Shown here in pieces: positions 42,979 to 52,984 of a stretch of 64,000 nucleotides of DNA. Location: the NCBI GenBank assembly GCA_021292105.1, contig CM037865.1, positions 26,743,027-26,807,026 of the forward strand, in the 5' to 3' direction. The notes beneath the pieces are model-generated. The model worked only from the letters and a program-made list of their open reading frames with translations. It searched no databases and was not told the origin of the DNA. Made by a program: the position numbers and the translations under genes. Source of the DNA: Anadara kagoshimensis. Its lineage: Eukaryota; Mollusca; Bivalvia; Arcoida; Arcidae. How positions within the stretch are numbered: position 1 is the first letter of the stretch; every line of letters begins with the position of its first letter.

Positions 42979-43739
42979 CATAGGCGTAGGAGCAGTCAGA
43001 GAAGGGGGGGGCAGGCCCCCGCAATATATTGTGTGAAATTTTGTATCATAGTTTATGTTTATAAATAGTGTAAGTGCTAAAAACAAGAAAAAAAAATAAA
43101 AAAAATAAAAAAAAAAAACCCCAAGAGCTTTAACAGGAAATGTCCATCGGTAACCAATCAATTATCAATTTCATCATTATACTTGTAAAAGGGCGTCAAA
43201 ATTTTCCGGGGTAACCCCATATCCAGTGGCGGATTCAGCGGGGGCGTACGCCCCCCCCCCCCCCCCTCTTATGTCGCTAATAATACATATTGTTCAGCTC
43301 AGATTGCCCAGAATGCAGGATTTTTGCGCCACATTTTCAAAATTTTACGGGGGAGCATGCCCCCGAACCCCCTAGAAGGTTCGAGTCTTCGGCTCTCACA
43401 TTATACGCCCCCTCCTTTCATAAATTCTGGATCAGCCTCTGATATCCATCTCCAATGAGAGGGGTGATTATGGAACTTGTGTCATACAGTTATGTCTTGC
43501 CTTGATATCACAGTATTTTAACCTATCAAAAACGATGCACAATACATTGAAAAAGCGTCTAGACAAGACTTAATTTTGAAAATTTTCCGGGGAGGCCCCC
43601 CCCGGACCCCCTACTATGCGATGGTTTAGCACCCCTCTCATACTCTCTCCGCACGAGGTCGTACCTGCGGCACGACATAGACATAGCTTCGGTTTGCCCC
43701 CCCCCCCCCCCCCATATTAAAAACCCTCCTACGCCTATG
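42979..43739. mobile_element. CATAGGCGTAGGAG element, copy 2 (761 bp)
   Basis: Same inverted ends as copy 1, with its own target duplication GCACA (42974-42978 and 43740-43744). The interior is nearly identical to copy 1 apart from G, C and A run lengths and small indels. Two different duplications prove two insertion events rather than a tandem duplication. Only 116 bp separates the two. Confidence 0.85.
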
Positions 43740-43956
43740 GCACATCTTGTATTATTGGAATAGTCAAATTCTGTCGAATTTTAGACCAAAGAGAATTTGA
43801 AGCTGGAATCGGTACCAATCACTCAGTGCCGTTGAAGATTCCATGCAGTGTTGTCATCTTAAATCTTCAAGGGCGTTAAAAAAACATTTCATTGTTGCAT
43901 AAGATCTCACATTTCTATCCACACGTAAAACAATCACGTGACATTCTGTACATTTA

Positions 43957-44140
43957 TACGGTATAGGCCTGGCAAATGTTAAACACTAAACTAACAAATT
44001 ATCGACGAATCGACAGGTCATCTCGGCTTTATATCGGCAGCTTTTCGGCCAATAAACATCGATGTATCGGCCACACTGCAACAAAATTTTGAGTCCTTTT
44101 TGTTATCTCAGGGTAAAACTTTTGACAGGCCTGTACTGTA
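43957..44140 (-). mobile_element. Family A MITE
   Basis: TACGGTATAGGCCTGGCAAA and TTTTGACAGGCCTGTACTGTA, with AACTAACAAATTATCGACG inside. Confidence 0.7.
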
Positions 44141-44301
44141 CAGATAGCGCATGAAAAGCTTTACTCGCTGGTAAGAATATATTGAGCATACATCTCTCAT
44201 TATTATATCTAAAAAACATATGTTTATACATAAAACACTGGGATTTCAAAGTACATGGATTTTCCATAATGAATTAATACATCCCAAACCAATTTTACAC
44301 A

Positions 44302-44538
44302 TACAGTATACACCTCCTGTCGAAAGTTTAACACTAAGGCAACGAAAAGGACTCGAAACTCGATTACCAAGAGATAAGTATGTAGCTTGTGGCCGGAAAG
44401 CTAGGCACCGAGAGATGGATTATCGCCACCGAAACGTTGTCCCGATATAGCTGACGCCGTAACGGTGGGTAGAAATGTGATGTTGCTTAGGCACTTATTT
44501 AGCTTTGTGTAAAACCTTCAACAGTCAGAACTGTACTA
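44302..44538 (+). mobile_element. Family A MITE
   Basis: TACAGTATACACCTCCTGTC…GAAAGTTTAACACTAAGGC at the left and CCTTCAACAGTCAGAACTGTACTA at the right; CACCGAGAGATGGATTATC in the interior. Confidence 0.75.
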
Positions 44539-44539
44539 T

Positions 44540-44985
44540 AATTTTGAAAAAAAGAAAATGCATTTGTACATAACATGATTTCCATACGTTTTCATAATGC
44601 GTTCTAAATGATCTACGTATTCTATATGATGCATTAAACCGTTTCCATTTGGTTTACCATTTCCTATGTACAATATATTCGTGGGTGTGTTTGGGTTTCT
44701 CGTAACGACTTCAAAAAAGAGTTCCTTTTATGCTAAAACATATCAGTGTTTGAGTTATTGCGGAAATAAAGTTCCTTAGATAAGCGAGCATCATCAGTTG
44801 TAAAATCAGCGGGGGTGGGGTGGGGGTCATATCAGATACAAATGATTTTGAAAGTATCATTAAACACCATATCTTTCTAATAAAAATTCCTACAAATTTA
44901 ATCTACTAAAACAACGTACATCCAATATATTAAAAGACTGATTTCACAGCGAGAGTAATTCATAATCTTATAATTAAGGTGTCCT
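44540..44985. other. Unassigned stretch
   Basis: No gene. GCGGGGGTGGGGTGGGGG at about 44809 is low complexity. Confidence 0.4.
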
Positions 44986-44989
44986 GTTA

Positions 44990-45555
44990 GGGCCAAACTT
45001 GCATAATCGCTCTTTCGCTCTGAACGCGAAAACCCGAAGGTTCGAAGATACTATGGCAAATTAAGGAGCGAAGACTCGATCGAGAAAAAGCGAAGGTACT
45101 ATCGCTCCTGTCCTCTTCGCAACTTCGTCTTCTCGTCACCAAATCTTCGCTCTTTCACGTCGTTTTTTCGCTTCTTCTTCATCATGTCTTCGCAACTTCG
45201 CCCCCGTATCTTCTTAACTTCGCTTCTTCTTCATCGTTAATTCGCAATTTCGCCCCATTCGCCAAAGTGTCTTCGCAACTTCGCCATCGCATCTTCGCTC
45301 ATTCACCATCGTTTCTTCGCTTCTTCTCCGTCGTGTCTTTGCAACTTCGCCCCTGTATCTTCGTAATTTCGCTTCTTCTCCATCGTGTCTTCGCTATACT
45401 TTGCCCCATTCGCCAACGTGTCTTCGCAACTTCACTACTTTGCCATCGTATCTTCGCCCCATTTGCCATTGTTTCTATGTAACTTTGCTCCTTCGCCATC
45501 GTATCTCAGTCGCCTTCGCATTCAGGTCGAAGGGGCGAACATAATAAACGGCACC
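44990..45555 (+). repeat. CTTCGC-rich degenerate repeat
   Basis: Begins GGTGTCCTGTTAGGGCC, runs through GAGCGAAGACTCG and GAAAAAGCGAAGG, then many imperfect units of TCTTCGCAACTTCGCCC…GTATCTTCG…CTTCTTC, and ends GGTCGAAGGGGCGAAC…ACGGCACCCTATC. Spacing between CTTCGC words is irregular (about 14-25 bp). Related in style to 20820-21165. Predicted basic frames over it are artefacts. Confidence 0.75.
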
Positions 45556-45980
45556 CTATCAACCCTCTCAGAAATCTGACATCGGCAGTAAATCAAAGAT
45601 GTAGATTCCATATTGAAAATGGGCGTTACCTAAATGAAATTGATTACAACCCGTGTTCATATCAATTATTATCAATTTGGAATGCGTTTCATTAGAAATA
45701 ATGTATTTCACTTTTTCTTGTAGTAAAAGAAATGTTTTGAAAAAACCAGAATAATCACTTTTTGAAACAAAAAGAAATAGGCAAAAACCCTGAGGTGTTA
45801 TTTTTTCAAAGTGCGTTTCAGTTGTCTAAAAAATAATTGAAAATCAAAACATACCCCGCATCATCCTGATCTTCTTTGTCCATATGTAAAGCTCTGTAAC
45901 GGACATTACTATTTCTCAGTTTCATTCCTGAAAAAAAATCCATAATGCCAGCCACTTCAATATTTAAAAAAAAACAGTTT
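45556..45980. other. Unassigned AT-rich stretch
   Basis: No gene or repeat recognised. Confidence 0.4.
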
Positions 45981-45984
45981 CAGA

Positions 45985-46625
45985 TAAAAAATTACAAAAG
46001 ATACAAACCTGTTTTAAAAACCACCTCTATAAAAAGACCGTCTGCTTTTAAAGACCAGTCAAATTTTATCTCATTTTTATTAATACAGTCTAACCTGCCT
46101 TAAAGGCCACCTCTATATAACGGTCACCTGCTTATAAAGGCCAGTAGAATTGTATCCAAATTGTTCTTTATTCATATTATTTGAACCCGTATATAAAGGC
46201 CACCTGCCTCTAGAGGCCACTTTTACTGGTTTCCTTTGGTGGCCTTAATAGACAGGTTTTACTGCACATGCTAATTGTACCTGAAGATAAGGACCACCTG
46301 TCTAAAGGTCACTTTTGTTGGTGTTAGTGACCTTTGTAGACAGTTTTGACTGTACATACTATATTGGACCTGTATATAAGGACCACCTGCCTCAAAGGCC
46401 ACTTTTACTTGTTTCTATTAGTGACCTTTGTAGACAGGTTTGACTGTACATGCTAATTGTACCTGTAGATAAGGGTCACCTGCCACTTTTACTTGTTCCC
46501 TTTGGTGGTCTTTATAGACAGGTTTGACTGTATATGCTAATTGGACCTGTATATAAGGACCACCTGTCCAATAAGATACCTTTTACTGGTTCCCTTTGTA
46601 TACGTTTTGACTGTAAAGTCATGTT
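45985..46625 (+). repeat. Family B MITE amplified as a tandem array
   Basis: The left element TACAGTCTAACCTGCC…AAGGCCACCTCTATATAA is followed by about five units of 80-95 bp with TAGACAGGTTTGACTGTA, CATGCTAATTGTACCTG, ATAAGGACCACCTG and CCACTTTTACTTGTTCCC. GACAGGTTT-type words recur near 46248, 46338, 46433, 46515 and 46597. Confidence 0.75.
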
Positions 46626-46659
46626 CATCATACATAATTAATTTAAGCATCACATCATA

Positions 46660-46975
46660 CACAGATCTACAACAGATTCATCGAAAGTTTAACATTGAGC
46701 TACTGTCATATACCATTTTTTCAATTTAGTCATAAAATACATTAAAAAATGGTATTTTGTCATAGAAGATAGAAACTGACAAAATGCTGCCGATGTATAC
46801 GTGTAGCTAACAGCGGGCCGAGATGGGTTATCGAAAAAAAAATCCGTTAGCTTATTTTTAAAACTTTCGCCAGGTCTGTACTGTAAAATGCGTTAGTTTA
46901 CAGTTAAACTTTCGACAGGTCTGTACTGTATAACCCGTTAGCTTATTTTTAAACTTTAGACAAGTCGGTACCTAC
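46660..46975 (+). mobile_element. Family A MITE with triplicated right end
   Basis: Left end CAACAGATTCATCGAAAGTT. On the right the TIR block GTTAGCTTATTTTTAAAACTTTCG…GGTCTGTACTGTA occurs three times (about 46848-46885, 46890-46930, 46933-46970). A mini-palindrome (46705-46763) is inserted after GAGCTACT. Confidence 0.65.
46705..46763. mobile_element. Mini-palindrome GTCATATACC, third copy
   Basis: GTCATATACCATTTTTTCAA…TAGTCATAAAATACATT and then AAAAAATGGTATTTTGTCAT. It has one full arm and a short second arm. Confidence 0.65.
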
Positions 46976-47159
46976 CGTGCCATAGTTGAATCAACGCCAT
47001 TGTTGAAATATAAATCAATCCCTTATAAATGGACAACTTTAAAATTATGATGCGTCGATTGTGACTGAACAATAACAAATATAACAACAACAAAAACAAC
47101 CACACTGCGCAGTATTGTTTGGCATTGAATCAGTATGTAGGAATTCTGGATATTCTGGA

Positions 47160-47640
47160 TTAGGCATCGCGGTATTTCGTAGTAGAAATATACGAAGCGC
47201 GTAAGGTGACATGTGTGAAAAACGTTATTTCTATTTTCGAAATGTTATTAGTATTATTTATATTCCTAATACATGCAGTTATTTCGTACATTCATAATAA
47301 TTATTTCGTCTTTTCGAAATTGACTTTCGTCTTTTCCCTTCGAAATAGGTTTTGAAATTTCGAAATACTTTTTCGTATTCTAAATAGTTATTTTGGTTTT
47401 TTGGCACTAAAGATAATTACGAATGTACGTTATACCATTTCTACACATATTTCTTTCGAAAATTCGAAATACTATTTCAAACATTGTGTACTAATAAAGA
47501 TTGCAGAAATTCAAAATACTATTTCAATATTATGAAACTGCGATTACATGTATACGGCCTCCGTAGTATCATGATATCCCATCGTAGAAACGTGTCGCGT
47601 GTTCAGAAATATTATGTAGATGCGGATGGAAAAAAAACCA
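47160..47640. repeat. ATTTCGAAAT-rich tract
   Basis: Short self-complementary words (TTTCGAAATG, CTTTTCGAAATTG, AATTTCGAAATAC, AAAATTCGAAATAC) recur more than ten times without a fixed period. Function unknown. The 74-residue frame across its end is not credited. Confidence 0.55.
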
Positions 47641-47644
47641 TTTT

Positions 47645-48530
47645 TCATATCTTGATAAGAACTTGGGGATTTCTTATTCTGCGCTTATTATCAGAACTTG
47701 ACAAGTAGTGACATCACAACTGATACTGTTTTATTAACATGTCCCGGTTTCACAATCATTCCTTCACCAGTATTTTCATTAACTTTATTATAACTTATTA
47801 TATAACTTTTTGAGATATCCAGGGATTTATTAAAGTGTCATTTGAAAGACCACTTCAAGCTTACAACATTTCGACGTGAAGTTTTGAAATTTTGTCTTTC
47901 ATCTCTTAATTTTACCTCAAGAATGTGCAAGGGGTTTATTTCAAATTTAAACTTCAACGGTCTCTTGAGAGACAAATACCCACGGTCCCCAACACCGCAT
48001 ACCGGGGCCAAATCTAGGATTCAGTGACCTCATGATCTTTACCATTGACCCCAACAACTAAATTTGGTATGCGACACTCTGACTCACGTATATAAATTGA
48101 TGGGTCAAACCCCCCCCCCCCCCCCCCTCCCTCCAACTTTATATCAAATATTTATTAAAAAGATAATTAAGCAGACACGATCATGATTGGGGCGATTTGG
48201 GCAAAAACTACTATGTAATATACAAATTAGATTTAGACCCAATGGATGATATAACTAAATATCAATTTATCAATCTAAAATCAATATATAACTATTTAGT
48301 TTAAATATTAAATTACAGAATGTAGTTTAAAATGTTGAAGATTGATTAATCCGGAAGCTTTAAATCCTGGTTGATCCAGCATTATCGGCTTGCTGATACA
48401 GCAGCTGTAACAGGATGTTGATATATTAAACGACAACAGTGTTTCTGCATCCGTTTAATATTTATGTAACTGAATTTTAGACAATGTTATTCTTTATCAT
48501 ATCATTTTATTATTTAAGAATCTAAGACAT
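47645..48530. other. Unassigned stretch with a C run
   Basis: A run of about 18 C at 48110-48127. CTGGTTGATCCAGC at 48367 is discussed under rejected items. No gene. Confidence 0.4.
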
Positions 48531-48532
48531 TA

Positions 48533-48640
48533 CAGTCAAACCTGTCTATAAAGTCCACCCAAGGGAACCAGTAAAAATGGCCTTTAGAGGCAGATGGCCT
48601 TTATATAGAGGTGGCCTTTAAGGCAGGTTGGACTGTATAC
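48533..48640 (+). mobile_element. Family B MITE, complete copy
   Basis: TACAGTCAAACCTGTCTATA and GGCAGGTTGGACTGTATA are inverted ends. The interior GGGAACCAGTAAAAATGGCC and GGCCTTTATATAGAGGTGGCC is self-complementary. TA on both sides. Confidence 0.85.
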
Positions 48641-48779
48641 AGTTATACCAGAAGCTCATTAATAGCCTTTTGATTATACGCGTTTATACAATAAAGTATT
48701 GAAAAGTGAAAAGTTAAACATTGAGCTAACGAAAACAAGTGGATGCTAGACTGACGAAAGGCCGAAATATGGATAATCA

Positions 48780-48842
48780 TAATCAAACCTGTCTATAATG
48801 GCCACCCAAGGAAACCAGCAAAAGTAGCCTTTATGGACAGGT

Positions 48843-48927
<85 letters not shown>

Positions 48928-49022
48928 AAAAATATGAATAAAGAACAATGGGTATACAATTCTACTGTCCTTTATAAGCAGGTGACCTTTATACAGAGGT
49001 GGCCTTTAAGAAAGTTTGGACT
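48780..49022 (+). mobile_element. Family B MITE with an AT/GT microsatellite
   Basis: AATCAAACCTGTCTATAATG…AAGGAAACCAGC at the left and GAGGTGGCCTTTAAGAAAG…TTTGGACTG at the right. An (AT)n(GT)n tract (48847-48924) has expanded inside it. Confidence 0.7.
48847..48924. repeat. (AT)n(GT)n microsatellite
   Basis: About 18 AT units followed by about 20 GT units. Confidence 0.95.
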
Positions 49023-49369
49023 GAAGTGTAAAAAAAAACCTGCCGAGACATACAAAAGCGGCTTATGAAGGACCGGGATGAGCTGCTAGTTCGGTACCAA
49101 TTCTTTAGCTTAGTTTTTAAAATTTCGTCACACGTCTGGCTTACTGGATTTTTAACATTACTGTTCTTCACAATTTCATTTTACTTCTCAAGAATCTAAG
49201 GGCACATTCATACGCATATAATAAATATGATATATTGTTTATGCAGCAACATACCTGCTCCCCCTTCTTATGGTGTATTCATTTCACAGGCCATGCCTAT
49301 TATGACACTGGCCGCCATCACGGTACCAAAGCAGCGTCAACTAATGACGTACTAGTGTCAGTGACGTGT

Positions 49370-49625
49370 TAAACGACACAGACATTAAATTGCGTGTAAA
49401 TCAACCATGCCGACCTTTGTCGGAACATTGTGGGCGTGGCCGGCGATCCGTCAATTATCACACCATGATAAATTATAATGTTAAATCTTAAAAATGCATT
49501 GTTTCAAGCCGTCGTCAAAATATTGTTGATAATCATTGACGTCTCTGTATCCAAAATTATCCTGGATATGTTTGACGTCACATAGTTCCATGTTCCTTTC
49601 TTTTTAATTGTGATAACACGTGACT
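49370..49625 (-). repeat. Dispersed repeat D, copy 3, inverted
   Basis: On the minus strand: AAAGGAACATGGAACTATG, TGACGTCAAACATATCCAGG, AATTTTGGATACAGAGACG, ATTTTGACGACGGC. Same order as 19255-19365 and 11940-12060. Confidence 0.55.
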
Positions 49626-50148
49626 GATGTAGCTAGCTAAACAAGAGGTGCTTATCCCTTCCGGTCTCACTTCCCTGGTGTGTTTACGTCAGTTTTCAAA
49701 GTCATTACTATGGTTTTAAATTGTTACTTGAATATGGATCGATATGTTGGTTGTGGTTTTTTTTATGTTCAAGTTTTCTTTATAAATTTCTTCATTTTCT
49801 CTTTCTTTCTTATTTATTTATTTTTCAGTAAATAGATTGTGTACAACGTATTTTGGTTGCTTCTAGACCAAGTGCATGAAAAGCTACTTGGTAAAAAAAA
49901 CTTACATCGAGACGTCAGTATTACAGTAGGATGGCGCGTAAGATGAATCTAAAATGTATAATTTTATTAATGATAAGAACTAGTGGGCACTGTTATATTG
50001 TTAGATCAAATATACATTGTAGATATGTTAAATATACTGCGTCGCACCTGTTACAATTTGGTAACAACATATATAAGTGTGTGTCTCTTTTTACAATTAG
50101 AGGTCGATACCGTGAAGGTCTCTTAATTAATCTATATATGTGGTCGAA
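49626..50148. other. Unassigned stretch
   Basis: A 73-residue frame (49931-50152) has no recognised domain. No repeat identified. Confidence 0.4.
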
Positions 50149-50149
50149 C

Positions 50150-50234
50150 TGAGTCTCTCTCTCTCTCTCAACAACAAGTTTCTCTCTCTCTCTCTCTCTT
50201 TGAATAATTTAATAGTGGAAAGAGTGGGAACAAT

Positions 50235-50285
<51 letters not shown>
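50150..50285. repeat. (CT)n tracts then (GT)n
   Basis: Three CT tracts separated by CAACAACAAG and TTTGAATAATTTAATAG…GGGAACAA spacers, the last followed by about 15 GT units. Confidence 0.9.
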
Positions 50286-50286
<1 letters not shown>

Positions 50287-50404
50287 GTGGGGACAATCAA
50301 GTAAGATATATAAGTAATACATAAGAAATTCCTTAGTTCTTTTACCTATATTAGGAGCTATATTATGAGGATATTTTCAGATTTTTTGTAGGGATAGTCA
50401 AATA

Positions 50405-50819
50405 ACCTTAGCGAAAATCTGGAATGTTTAGACCAAATCACGCCGTGTTAACTAATCAGACAAAATCCAGAATAATCGGTCAAAATCCGGAATAGTTAGA
50501 ATATTTTTACATTAAAAAAAATCCCGGTAATTGTCTGATTTTTCGGTAAAAGACTAATTATTAAGGTAACAGTCTTATTATTCCGAAAAATGCCCAATTA
50601 TTACAGGGAAAAAATTAATAAATTCAGGAGCGTGATTTGCCGGAATAATTAAACTTTTACCGTAATAATCAGTCCTTTACCGAAATAATCAGACACTTAC
50701 CGGCATTTTTAGATTCCGGCAAATTTGCCATGCAAAAAATGTCTATTTACTCCAGATTTTGCTTGATTTTTCCTTATTTGTCTGGTTTATTCCGGATTTT
50801 GCCGGATTTTTGCTAAGGT
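50405..50819. mobile_element. MITE with TIR ACCTTAGC…ATCCGG
   Basis: Left end TAACCTTAGCGAAAATCTGG and right end CCGGATTTTTGCTAAGGTTA are inverted copies with TA at both edges (50403-50404, 50820-50821). The interior holds further inverted words (GGTAAAAGACTAATTATTA, AATAATCAGACACTTACCGG; CCAGAATAATC, GGTTTATTCCGG). About 415 bp, no ORF. Confidence 0.8.
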
Positions 50820-50821
50820 TA

Positions 50822-51260
50822 CAGAAAGTGTCTATCTATGATAGAATATCTCTCTCTTTCTCTCTGTATCTCTCATTAATTAATTTTAAACACGATATGT
50901 CTGATTTTCGTTGTTTGGTCAATATAAAAGGATAAAGATGCAATTTATATATAAAAATATATACGAGTTATCCTCCCTTTATTAAGGAGGCCACTCACCT
51001 GTTCGGTGTTACACCTGTGAACGTTTATGGCATAACGGCACATTTATGTTGTCATCTTCTAGATGCTGGTTTAAGAACAACGTTCAGCGTCTTTCCATTA
51101 AACTATGATAACGTTAACATGTAGCAATATGTTAAGTCCAGCTACCTGCACAGTTCATAATGTCGTGCGTCACAAATAAATTATGTTGTAGGATTGAGTT
51201 ACTTCCCTTAGACCGCATTGATTGGTTACCCATTGTTTAACGTCCCATTGGCAGATTGGT
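50822..51260. other. Unassigned stretch
   Basis: Short CT tract at 50849-50872; no gene. Confidence 0.4.
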
Positions 51261-51264
51261 GAAA

Positions 51265-51510
51265 CTCACTACAGTTGCTCGTTTCGTATGTGGGATGCCG
51301 GATTCGAACCCTAGAGAATTTTTAAAATAAGCAGAAACTATTCTTGGACGAGACTTGAAAATTAAAACTGATGCATCGTGTCACGATATGCGCGACGCAT
51401 TTATGAAACTCTCTGCACATTGCCACGCTGAGTGCACATCAAATGTCTAATTTTCTGGTACATTGATTCAGCTGGTGACGCCCTAATATAAGTGAACTAT
51501 TTGTCACTGG
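51265..51510 (+). mobile_element. SINE family 1, degraded
   Basis: GCCGGATTCGAACCCTAG (B box), CTTGGACGAGACTTGAAA, GCTGGTGACGCCCTAATATAAG. The body has many changes. Confidence 0.6.
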
Positions 51511-51524
51511 CCCAGGTGCCAGGT

Positions 51525-51612
51525 TACCCGGCGATCAGTGTCAGACACTGGGGCAAAATCGAGAAGTTCTGTGATCGGTAACCTGGCACTCAACCACTTG
51601 GCTATCGGGACC
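51525..51612. repeat. Imperfect hairpin GTGCCAGGTTACC
   Basis: GTGCCAGGTTACCCGGCGATCA (from 51530) and TGATCGGTAACCTGGCAC (to about 51590) are inverted copies with one 4-base gap, separated by about 20 bp. It lies between two opposed SINEs. Confidence 0.75.
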
Positions 51613-51631
51613 ATTGATATAAGTTGAGTTG

Positions 51632-51975
51632 AGTAATGGTGTTAAACGTCCTAGTCAAGAATATTTCACTTATATCGAGACGTCGCCAGCTATAGGCGAA
51701 GGTGCAGAAATTGTTCCTGTGCATTGCGCTTATGGCATTATACAGCAGGGTTCTTTAGCGTGCCAAGCCCACCGTGACACGGGACATCGTTTATTTTAAG
51801 TTCCCATCCGAAAGAACTGTGACTTTCATTTCGTAATTTCGTAATGCCGAGTGATTGGCGAAAGAACAGTCACTACCCACTTTCAAGTCTTGGGTCAGAC
51901 CCGGCCGGGGTTCGAACCCACGACCTTCCACTTACGTAGCGAGCACTCTAGCAAATGAGCTACCGCAGTGGTACA
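51632..51975 (-). mobile_element. tRNA-derived SINE (family 1), complete
   Basis: The minus-strand head CCACTGCGGTAGCTCATTTG and B box GGGTTCGAACCCCGGCCG are near consensus, with CTTTCGCCAATCACTCGGC and the tail GACGTCTCGATATAAG…TTCTTGACTAGGACG. One of the best copies in the window. Confidence 0.85.
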
Positions 51976-51984
51976 TTGATACGA

Positions 51985-52300
51985 GTTTTAGGTCCCAATC
52001 AATAATATTTCACTTATATCGAGACATCACCAGCAATAGGTGAAGTGGCAAAAAGTTTTACCTTTGCGGTGCACTCCGGCAAGGCAATGTGCAGTTATGA
52101 TTCTTTAACGTGCTACACCTGCCTTGACACATGGCATTGATTTTTCAGGACTCTTTCAAAGGACCCAGTGACTTTCATTTCTAAATGTGGAGTGCTTGGC
52201 GAAAGATGTCACTACTTATTTTCAAGTCTTGATCAGAACTGGCTTGGGTTCGAACCCATGACAAATCGGAGTACTCTTCCAACTTAGTTACTTTAGTGGT
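51985..52300 (-). mobile_element. tRNA-derived SINE (family 1), older copy
   Basis: TGATGTCTCGATATAAGTG at the 3' side and ATGGGTTCGAACCCAAGCC in the head; the body has CTTTCGCCAAGCACTCCAC. It sits head-to-tail behind the copy at 51632-51975. Confidence 0.75.
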
Positions 52301-52480
52301 CACTGGGATGGTCGAGGGCACTGGAGTACCTGGAGAAAACCACAGACCTTCAAAAAATGAGCTGACAAGACTTCCTCACACTATGATAGGCAAAAGTAGG
52401 ATTCAATCCTAGGTAGTGGAAGGGCACTGCGATACATAAACCACAAAGTGTGATTTAGACAACTAGGCCACCAAAGCTAC
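52301..52480 (-). mobile_element. SINE family 2, old copy
   Basis: GGAGTACCTGGAGAAAACCAC, GACCTTCAAAAAATGAGCTG, TAGGATTCAATCCTAGGTAG, and a decayed tRNA-like head. Confidence 0.5.
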
Positions 52481-52980
52481 AAATTTTAATAAGTAACTGG
52501 TTAAGCTTATGGAGACTTGAACATCAACAGTAGGCTCCACTTTCACAATGCTTCATTCCTTCGCTGAATTTCACAAATTTTGGCAAAGATCTACAAGATC
52601 TGTAAGATCTACGGCTATGGATGTATCTTTTTTAGGAAACTAAATGCAGATGTTATACTGGTAAGCTGGAAGTGATCTTAAAAATGACACCTCAAATTCC
52701 TAATTATCTTAAAAATTCCCAAAATATTAAATTTTTCAAATTTGCCAGATTTAAGTGTTATGGAAAGCCACAAACTTAAGTTATTTGACAGAAAACAAAA
52801 CTGTAAAGTCAATTATAATATTTTTATTTGTTAACAAATAAATAGTTCATAAAGACTACCGTAATGAATAGCACTTCTGTCAATAATTATTTGCCATAAT
52901 ATTTATTATTAAGACTACAAAAGTTGTATCTAAACAATGATAAATATAATATGTAGATTATTTCTCCATAATCACCATAT
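52481..52980. other. Unassigned AT-rich stretch
   Basis: ATCTACAAGATCTGTAAGATC at about 52589 is a short local repeat. No gene. Confidence 0.4.
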
Positions 52981-52984
52981 TTGT

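Larger units (their letters stand above)
48697..49139 (+). mobile_element. Family A MITE split by a family B MITE
   Basis: The left half 48697-48780 (GTGAAAAGTTAAACATTGAG, CTAACGAAAACAAGTGG, CCGAAATATGGATAATCA) and right half 49024-49139 (CTGCCGAGACATACAAAAG, GGACCGGGATGAGCTGC, TTCTTTAGCTTAG) are one family A element around a family B insert. Confidence 0.65.

Noticed and set aside
48367-48380. CTGGTTGATCCAGC resembling the start of 18S rRNA
   Set aside because: The match stops after about 11 bases and the following sequence does not continue as rRNA.
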